Assembly: GCF_018130215.1 (NCBI RefSeq)
Contig: NZ_JAFCKQ010000050.1
Location: forward strand, 1 to 60,255
Source of the DNA: Bradyrhizobium jicamae
GTDB taxonomy: Bacteria > Pseudomonadota > Alphaproteobacteria > Rhizobiales > Xanthobacteraceae
Reading direction: 5' to 3'
Length of the DNA: 60,255 nt
Shown: one piece after another, positions 25,231 to 34,906 of the stretch
Position numbering within the stretch: position 1 is the stretch's first letter
Layout of the letters: every line of letters begins with the position of its first letter
Notes under the pieces: model-generated
Database searches by the model: none
Told to the model about the DNA's origin: nothing
The model's input: the letters and a program-made list of their open reading frames with translations, nothing else
Made by a program: the position numbers and the translations under genes

Positions 25231-25530
25231 ATGTCACCGTCCGAGATGCGGCAACTTGCCGACAGCTATGAAGCGATGGCCGGTTGGGTTCCTGACCAAT
25301 CCAGGCGGACCGACCTTCATGCGGCTGCCGATAAATGGAGACGGATCGCTCAACAGATCGAGGCGCTTGAAAAAACGCCCGCCTATCGGATCATCCGCCG
25401 GGCGTCCTCAACCGAGGCCTACTGTAGCTGGTTCAGAAGGCGCTTCACGTCGTGTTCGTGGATCGCTTGCGTATCTCTCATCGTGTTGAGAATCTTTTCC
25501 GCGTCTGCCGTCGGGTGGCCGTGCGCTTGA
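25231..25530 (+). CDS. Hypothetical small protein, C-terminus possibly extended by a lost stop
   Basis: The first 55 residues, MSPSEMRQLADSYEAMAGWV then PDQSRRTDLHAAADKWRRIA, look like a genuine helical protein domain. After IEALEKTPAYRIIRRAS the frame runs on into CSWFRRRFTSCSWIACVSLI, which is the antisense of the 25419-25631 gene and looks non-coding. I infer a mutation or frameshift near 25400-25420, or a start/stop misplacement. GGGAG lies only 1 base before this ATG, so the true start may be the GTG at 25192. Confidence 0.35.
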   Translation: MSPSEMRQLADSYEAMAGWVPDQSRRTDLHAAADKWRRIAQQIEALEKTPAYRIIRRASSTEAYCSWFRRRFTSCSWIACVSLIVLRIFSASAVGWPCA

Positions 25531-25631
25531 AGCTCGTCAATCAACTCTTCCTGCCGGGCGACGATCCGCCTTCCTTCGGCAGCGTGCCGTTCAGCGATAG
25601 CGAGATGCTCTTGAGCAAGGGTGCGGTCCAT
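25419..25631 (-). CDS. Small helical protein of the GHxT orphan family (short form)
   Basis: 70 residues beginning MDRTLAQEHLAIAERHAAEG and continuing RRIVARQEELIDELQAHGHP then TADAEKILNTMRDTQAIHEH. It is almost certainly all helical, with a heptad-like pattern. It is a paralogue of the C-terminal part of the protein at 24255-24704. Many bradyrhizobia carry several copies of this type as I recall; the role is unknown. The C-terminal codons overlap the convergent 25231-25530 frame by 112 bases, which argues against the last part of that frame. Confidence 0.65.
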   Translation of the reverse strand: MDRTLAQEHLAIAERHAAEGRRIVARQEELIDELQAHGHPTADAEKILNTMRDTQAIHEHDVKRLLNQLQ

Positions 25632-25867
25632 TGCGCATTCTCCTGAGCCCCCTTTTGAGTGGCAGTGAGGAAGCGCACCCCGCCCACTAAAGCTTCTGCA
25701 TCCAGCTCACGACCGTAGCTCTCGTAGTAGCTGACGATCAACTAGCAGGGAGCTCGTGAGTTCCCTGTTCATTCATCTTCATCTCACTTGCGCGGAGCGA
25801 AGCCGTCCGGGCATTCGGGCGGCTTTGCCGTATGGCAATTGGGGGGGGGTGGGGCCACCATGCGGCC

Positions 25868-26062
25868 CTACATGAGCGCAGCAAATGCGACGATGGCGAT
25901 TGGTGCCAGACCCAGAACGGCGATCATCGCGTCATAGAGCGCTTCCGAGCGCTCGAACATCGCCGCTGCATGGCGCCAGGCAATGATAAGGGTAACGCGC
26001 TTGCTGCGTTTGTGGCGCTCGCGGCCGTCCGCCCGAGAGAATTCCAAATGACCATAAGTCAT
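25868..26062 (-). CDS. Small membrane protein (64 aa)
   Basis: ATG at 26062, with AGGGTG upstream, gives MTYGHLEFSRADGRERHKRS, then KRVTLIIAWRHAAAMFERSE and a hydrophobic C-terminus ALYDAMIAVLGLAPIAIVAF ending AALM. One C-terminal transmembrane helix is preceded by a very basic amphipathic stretch. The ORF can be read up to 26134, but the inner start has the better context. Function unknown; the sequence style is typical of bradyrhizobial orphans. Confidence 0.55.
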   Translation of the reverse strand: MTYGHLEFSRADGRERHKRSKRVTLIIAWRHAAAMFERSEALYDAMIAVLGLAPIAIVAFAALM

Positions 26063-26174
26063 GGAAGCACCCTGCTCGGCGCCTATCCTAGGCCCGGAAC
26101 CCTCCCGCTCAAAGTGCAGTTTGTGCCTGAACAACCAACAAAAATGAAGCGGCCCGGCAACTGAGGCGGCCCTG

Positions 26175-26399
26175 TTACCTCAGCAAGCCGATTTCCCGGA
26201 TCGTTATCTCGGACAGCGCCAGGGCGTTGGTGACGCCGCGCGTGAGCACTTGGGTCATCGTTTTGGCCACGAGGTCGCATAGCGGATCACTGCGATCGAC
26301 CAGGTCGAGCTTGCGCAAAGCGGTGCTGAACGCCAGTTCGATGACGTGCTGCTGGTCAGGCGTGAGATTGATGTCCGAGAATTGACGCGCGACCGACAT
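26175..26399 (-). CDS. Small soluble hypothetical protein (74 aa)
   Basis: AAAGGGAG lies about 7 bases before the ATG at 26399. The product starts MSVARQFSDINLTPDQQHVI, continues ELAFSTALRKLDLVDRSDPL and CDLVAKTMTQVLTRGVTNAL, and is helical with no signal peptide. The pattern LTPDQQHVIELAF...LDLVDRSDPLCDLVA recurs in small rhizobial proteins as I remember them, with no known function. Confidence 0.65.
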   Translation of the reverse strand: MSVARQFSDINLTPDQQHVIELAFSTALRKLDLVDRSDPLCDLVAKTMTQVLTRGVTNALALSEITIREIGLLR

Positions 26400-27815
26400 A
26401 GCCGTGCTCCCTTTCCTTGGCAGGCGGGAGCTCTATCGGTCTCTCAGCCACCGACGCCTACGGGCAGAGCCTTGGCCGGTGATGGAACTACAACACTCCA
26501 GACCATTGTTTGGTTCCCAAGGAACTCCGTTCACCCACGGAGAACGCCGGTAATACTTCTATCCTGTGGATGAAGAACAGTCGGCGGACCATAAGAATTG
26601 CTATGGGGAGAACTCCTGCGACGACTCAGTCGTCGTACAGAGAGCGCCGGTCTAACCAATTGGGGCCACTCCAAAAATCAAACCGGGCCGGTCCCCGACA
26701 GTGGGGTGCCGTCCAGGGCACCCGACAGAACAAATCAGGACACCGACTGAGTGATCCGTTCCTTAAGCCAGAGCTTCGCGCGCTGAGGCCGCTTCTCTTG
26801 AAGGACTGACACTCTACGAAACAATCGGGACACCTGAGAGGTAGCCCGGAAGCGCCATCTCCGTTGCAGCCATTTTGACGGTACCGTGAAATGCGCTCTG
26901 GGATGGATGGAGCGTGGTGTGGGGACGGCTCCGGCGCTGCACGCCGCCAGCCCCGGGAAGGTGCCGGAGTCGTTCAGCCCCGTGCGGGTGCCGCTTCTTT
27001 TGGAGCCGTCGCGACTGCATGACTTCGGACGCTGGACCTCCCGGACAACATCCTTGTCCAACCATCCCTCCTTGATCGCGCGCCGAATTCCATCCTCAAT
27101 CAAACTCCTGGCGGGCTCGTGCCTTCGCATCGCTCGACCCATGCTGCATGGCCCGGGTGTTGCCAGTTCGACACGACGGGCAAATCAGCAAACCTCGTCA
27201 AGCCCGCGCGACACAAATATTTCGGTTTATCGTAATGATGGATCGGTGTACGATTGCTGCATCTCATCCGATCGAGGGGCGCTTCGCGATCGTCACGAAC
27301 GTTGCGGTGGGATGCGGTGGCCGCCGGGCGTGTGACTGACGAGTGCACATCAGGCGGACGGTGAAGTCGTGTGGTCCCGACGCCCCAGTGGCAGGTGTCC
27401 TGTCGGCAGGAGACTGACGTCTCTTGCTGACGGCGGTGACAAGCAAGCCCGGTCTCGCCGGGGAGAGCACGTATAAGCCGTAAAGCCATCGCGCAGGGAA
27501 TGCCGGAGTGCCTCCGCTGAACCTGTATGCTCGTGTGCGTTTCCTTCTCCATTTTTTGCACACGAGACCGCGGGTGCAGCGTGCACCCGGCATTCCCTGC
27601 GCCCTCTGCTTTCGAGGGCGGATGGTCCCTCTCGAAGCCCCGGGCGAAAACAGGCCGCGGGAACGCGGAGCCGTATCCGAAATGGGCTGGCAACTTGTGT
27701 AACGCAGCGTCTGAATTCGGAATAGTTCGCAACACGCCTGCTCCTGCAAGTGAGTAGCGATTGCGCAGGACCGACGACACTTGATGTTCATCATCGCCCT
27801 GCTAAACCGCCGCCC
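26400..27815. other. 1.4-kb stretch with no convincing gene; decayed or repetitive DNA
   Basis: Open frames here (for example 26510-26809 + and 26735-27142 -) encode low-complexity, Arg/Pro/Ser/Cys-rich proteins with no ribosome site and no recognised domain. The right part (about 27130-27690) is a dispersed repeat, listed separately. The left part contains short inverted repeats such as CTCCGT (26525-26530) with ACGGAG (26537-26542). I see no transposase remnant that I can name. Confidence 0.5.
27130..27690. repeat. Dispersed intergenic repeat with nested inverted repeats (Bradyrhizobium type)
   Basis: Conceptual translations on the minus strand contain EGAGNAGCTLHPRSRVQK, YRFSGGTPAFPARWLYGL and DKPKYLCRAGLTRF, strings that I remember as spurious proteins from repeated intergenic DNA in many bradyrhizobia. 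Structurally it has a perfect 16-bp inverted repeat (GCGCAGGGAATGCCGG at 27491-27506, and its complement at 27587-27602). Inside are a 9-bp pair (27530-27538 with 27558-27566) and an 8-bp hairpin at 27571-27589. Boundaries are approximate. No protein is likely to be made from it. Confidence 0.55.
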
Positions 27816-29207
27816 ATGAACTCTTCCAAGACCAGCACATCCCATTCCAAGACATCGGTCGCCGCGATCTCCATCCTCGCGAGCGGCGGCATGGCTGCGG
27901 CGAAGTTCGTGGTCGGCATCGCGATCGGCTCGCTGGCGCTGATCTCCGAGGCGCTGCACTCCTCGATCGACCTGGTTGCGACCATCATCACCTGGGCGGT
28001 GGTGCGGGTGTCCGACCAGCCGGCGGATGCCGAACATCATTACGGCCACGGCAAGTTCGAGAGCGTCTCGGCGCTCGGCATCATTGCCATGCTCTACGTG
28101 CTCGCCGGCGGCATCCTGGTGCAGGCCTACAGCCATTTGCGCGAGGGCGCGCCGCCGCCCGCCATCTCGGCGATTCCGTTCGTCGTGCTGGTGCTCGACA
28201 TCGCCGTCAACCTGTGGCGCGCCCGCGCGCTGCACCGGGCCGCGCGCGACACCAAGAGCCAGGCGCTCGCCGCCGACGCCCTGCATTTCGCCTCCGACGT
28301 GATGGGCTCGTGCGCGGTCATCGTCGGCCTCGTCCTCGCCGGGCTCGGCTTCTGGTGGGGCGACGCCGCCGCCGCGATCGCGGTCGCCGTGATGATCGCG
28401 CTGCTGGGCCTGCGGATGGCCCGGGAGACGGTCGAGACCCTGCTCGACCGCGCGCCCGAAGGCGCGCAGGCGAAGGCAAGCGCCGCGATCAAGGCGGTCG
28501 CAGGGGTGGTCGACGTCAACCGCCTGCGCGTCCGCATGGTCGGCGCCACTCATTTCATCGATGCGATCGTGACCGTGCCGCGCACCTATCCCATCGACCG
28601 TGTCGAGGAGATCAAGCGCAAGGCCCAGGATGCGGTGACCAAGGCCTTCGGCGACGCCGACCTGACCTTCACGGCGGTTCCGGTCGCCCGCGACAATGAG
28701 AGCGTACGTGAGCGCATCATGGTGATCGCGCGCAATTCCGGCCTCGCCATCCATCACGTCACCATCCACGATGTCGGCGGCAAGCTGGTCGTCAGCATCG
28801 ACCTCGAGGTCGACGGCGAGATGGCGCTCGATGCGGCGCACGACATCGCCCATGAACTCGAGCGCTCGATCCGTGAGGATTTCGGCGAGGATGTCGAGGT
28901 CGATACCCATATCGAGCCGCTCGAGCCCGAACTGCCGTGGGGAACCGACGCCGATCCCGACCGGGTCGAGACCATCAGGGGCGCGCTGACCCGTATCGCA
29001 GCCGACGGCGGCGCTATCCACGACGTCCACAATGTGCGCGTTCGCGACACCGACGCCGGCGAGATCGTCAACTTCCATTGCCGCGCCGCGCCCGCGACGA
29101 GCGTGATCAAGGTGCACGAGGGCGTCGACGAGATCGAACGCGCGATGCGACGCACCTTTCCGACCATCAAGCGCGTGATCAGTCACGCCGAGCCGGCGCG
29201 CGCGTAG
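27816..29207 (+). CDS. Cation diffusion facilitator (CDF) metal exporter with extended C-terminus
   Basis: ATG at 27816 gives 463 residues. The membrane domain (about 15-205) has ISEALHSSIDLVATIITWAV (metal-binding H-x3-D of helix 2), HHYGHGKFESVSALGI (GHGKxE motif) and LAADALHFASDVMGSCAVIV (D-x2-H-x3-D of helix 5), all hallmarks of Zn/Fe/Mn-exporting CDF proteins. The cytoplasmic part is about 250 residues instead of about 90 and appears to contain three ferredoxin-like dimerisation units. It pumps divalent metal out of the cytoplasm by proton antiport. The ORF extends upstream to 27750 without a site. Confidence 0.9.
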   Translation: MNSSKTSTSHSKTSVAAISILASGGMAAAKFVVGIAIGSLALISEALHSSIDLVATIITWAVVRVSDQPADAEHHYGHGKFESVSALGIIAMLYVLAGGILVQAYSHLREGAPPPAISAIPFVVLVLDIAVNLWRARALHRAARDTKSQALAADALHFASDVMGSCAVIVGLVLAGLGFWWGDAAAAIAVAVMIALLGLRMARETVETLLDRAPEGAQAKASAAIKAVAGVVDVNRLRVRMVGATHFIDAIVTVPRTYPIDRVEEIKRKAQDAVTKAFGDADLTFTAVPVARDNESVRERIMVIARNSGLAIHHVTIHDVGGKLVVSIDLEVDGEMALDAAHDIAHELERSIREDFGEDVEVDTHIEPLEPELPWGTDADPDRVETIRGALTRIAADGGAIHDVHNVRVRDTDAGEIVNFHCRAAPATSVIKVHEGVDEIERAMRRTFPTIKRVISHAEPARA

Positions 29208-29280
29208 TTCTACGGAGTCGTTCCCGTTTCGGACTCGGTTTGCGCGTTCCGATTCTGCGTTGAGCAAGATTTATTTCGCA

Positions 29281-29295
29281 TTAACGAATCGTTGA
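29281..29295. promoter_or_regulatory. CtrA-box-like site upstream of PleC-like kinase
   Basis: TTAA (29281-29284), seven bases, then TTGA (29292-29295) matches the alphaproteobacterial CtrA consensus TTAA-N7-TTAA with one mismatch. It lies 105 bases before the kinase start codon. Confidence 0.4.
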
Positions 29296-29399
29296 CTCTC
29301 GACAGCTCGAAAAATCTGGATTCAAATCATCATGATTCGGATGCATCGCGGGGAGCGTCCGGACGCGTAAAAAGCAGCTTGAAAATGGGGGTCTAGGGC

Positions 29400-31721
<2,322 letters not shown>

Positions 31722-31725
31722 TCAG

Positions 31726-32622
31726 CTACTGCGTCCCGAGCGTCGGCGCGACCTCGCGCGCGACCTGCACCAGGGCCGCGATCAGCGGCGTCATCGGATC
31801 GCGCTGCGGGATCACCATGCCGATGCTGTAATCCACCACGGGATCGATGATCGGGATGCTGCGGACGGCATCCGCAAGCCCCAGCGTCTCGGCGAGCTTG
31901 GCCGGCATCACGCTGGCCCAGCGGCCGGTCTTCACATGGGTGTAGAGCACCAGCAGCGAGTTCGAGGTCAGCGTCGGCGTCGCCTCCGCACCGACCGACA
32001 ACAGCGCGCGATCGATGATGCGGCGGTTCTGCATGTCGGGTGTGAGCAGGCAGAGCGGCACGGTCCCGACCTCCCTCCACGTCACCTGCTTGCGATCGCC
32101 GAACATGCCGTCCGGCGCCGTCAGCAGGCGATAGCTCTCGTTGTAGAGCGGGATGGTGCGGACCTTGCCGATCGGCTCGTTCTCGATATAGGTCAGCCCG
32201 GCGTCGACCTCGAGATTTTCGAGCAGGCCGAGCACATCGGCCGACGTGCAGGACTGGATGCGGAAGCGCACGTCCGGATGCTTTGCCCGGAACGGCGTGG
32301 TCAGCGCAGCGACCATGCCGAGCACGGTGGGGATCGCCGCGATCCGGATCTCGCCCGACAGCTTGTCCTTGAGGCTGTTGATCTCCTGCTTCATCGCCCG
32401 CGCGTCGCCGACGATCCGCCGCGCCCAGTCGAGAGTCCGTTCGCCTTCCGGCGTGAACCCCTGGAAGCGCGATCCGCGCTGCACCAGCATGACGCCGAGG
32501 ATTTCCTCGAGCTGCTTGAGGCTGGTCGACATGGTCGGCTGGGTGACGCCGCAGGCCTCGGCGGCCCTGCCGAAATGCCGCTCCTTGGCCAACGCCAGCA
32601 GAAGTTCCAACTTATCGATCAA
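31726..32622 (-). CDS. LysR-family regulator divergent from formate dehydrogenase operon
   Basis: 298 residues, beginning MIDKLELLLALAKERHFGRA, with the helix-turn-helix in AEACGVTQPTMSTSLKQLEE and a substrate-binding domain (GEIRIAAIPTVLGMVAALTT onward). It is transcribed away from fdsG with 243 bases between the starts. A dyad in that gap (32749-32784) is a plausible operator. In several bacteria fds operons have an adjacent LysR gene (fdsR), and this fits; formate as effector is an inference. It converges with the PleC-like kinase gene, 4 bases apart. Confidence 0.92.
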   Translation of the reverse strand: MIDKLELLLALAKERHFGRAAEACGVTQPTMSTSLKQLEEILGVMLVQRGSRFQGFTPEGERTLDWARRIVGDARAMKQEINSLKDKLSGEIRIAAIPTVLGMVAALTTPFRAKHPDVRFRIQSCTSADVLGLLENLEVDAGLTYIENEPIGKVRTIPLYNESYRLLTAPDGMFGDRKQVTWREVGTVPLCLLTPDMQNRRIIDRALLSVGAEATPTLTSNSLLVLYTHVKTGRWASVMPAKLAETLGLADAVRSIPIIDPVVDYSIGMVIPQRDPMTPLIAALVQVAREVAPTLGTQ

Positions 32623-32748
32623 GGATCAAACCTCATCGGAAAACGGTGTCCCAACACGGCCACAAGTATCACGACCGCGGCGCGATCCCCAACCCAACGC
32701 ACGCCGGAATCCCGCGATTTCAACCCATTATTTCGAACCCAAATCGAT

Positions 32749-32784
32749 CGATTGCGCAACGCTATTAATCGCGTTTCGCAATCG
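32749..32784. promoter_or_regulatory. LysR-type dyad upstream of fdsG
   Basis: CGATTGCG (32749-32756) and CGCAATCG (32777-32784) are exact inverted repeats with a 20-base AT-containing spacer. The left arm overlaps TTGCGCAA (32752-32759), itself a palindrome. A second GATCGATC lies immediately to its left. Spacing and symmetry fit a LysR recognition/activation site for the divergent regulator. Confidence 0.55.
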
Positions 32785-32865
32785 CCGCATGAGACAGCTT
32801 TATTGATGTTTCGAGGGATTCCAATGCACATGGCAAGAGTCGAAAAACTGATCTTGAGAGCGCGG

Positions 32866-33338
32866 ATGACATCGCCATACGAACCATGGGACGAGGCGCG
32901 CGGCGCCGAAATCATCTCCGAGCACGCCGGGCTCGAGGGCGCCACGCTGGTGATCCTGCACGCGTTGCAGGAGGCGTTCGGCTACGTGCCGGAGCCGGCG
33001 ATCCCGATGGTCGCGCAGGCGCTCAACCTCTCGCGCGCCGAGGTGCACGGCGTATTCACCTTCTACCATGACTTCCGCAAGCGGCCGGCCGGCCGGCATG
33101 TGCTGAAGCTCTGCCGCGCCGAGGCCTGCCAGGCCGCCGGCGGCGACGCGCTGGCGGCGCGCGCCGAGGCGAGGCTCGGCATTCCGCTCGGCAACACCAC
33201 GGCGGACGAGCGTGTGACGCTGGAGCCGATCTACTGCCTCGGCCTGTGCGCCACCGCGCCGTCGGCAATGCTCGACGGCCGCCTGGTCGGCCGGCTCGAC
33301 GAGGCGCGCATCGACGCGCTGGTTGCGGAGGCACAGCG

Positions 33339-33342
<4 letters not shown>
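32866..33342 (+). CDS. fdsG: NAD-dependent formate dehydrogenase, gamma subunit
   Basis: Start ATG 32866 (MTSPYEPWDEARGAEIISEH) follows GAGAG; 158 residues match the usual FdsG length. It is a NuoE-like thioredoxin-fold [2Fe-2S] protein with ligands in LKLCRAEACQAAGG (C-x4-C) and PIYCLGLCATAPS (C-x3-C). In the heteromeric Mo-containing enzyme it passes electrons between FdsA and FdsB. Its stop overlaps the fdsB start (ATGA at 33339-33342). Alternative upstream ATGs at 32812 and 32824 lack a better ribosome site. Confidence 0.93.
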
Positions 33343-34895
<1,553 letters not shown>

Positions 34896-34906
34896 AGGAG
34901 ATCACG

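Noticed and set aside
26510..26809. 99-codon rightward frame
   Set aside because: Basic low-complexity product, no ribosome site, no domain.
27100..27780. 226-codon leftward frame
   Set aside because: Translation of a dispersed intergenic repeat rich in inverted repeats; low-complexity Arg/His/Pro protein and no ribosome site.
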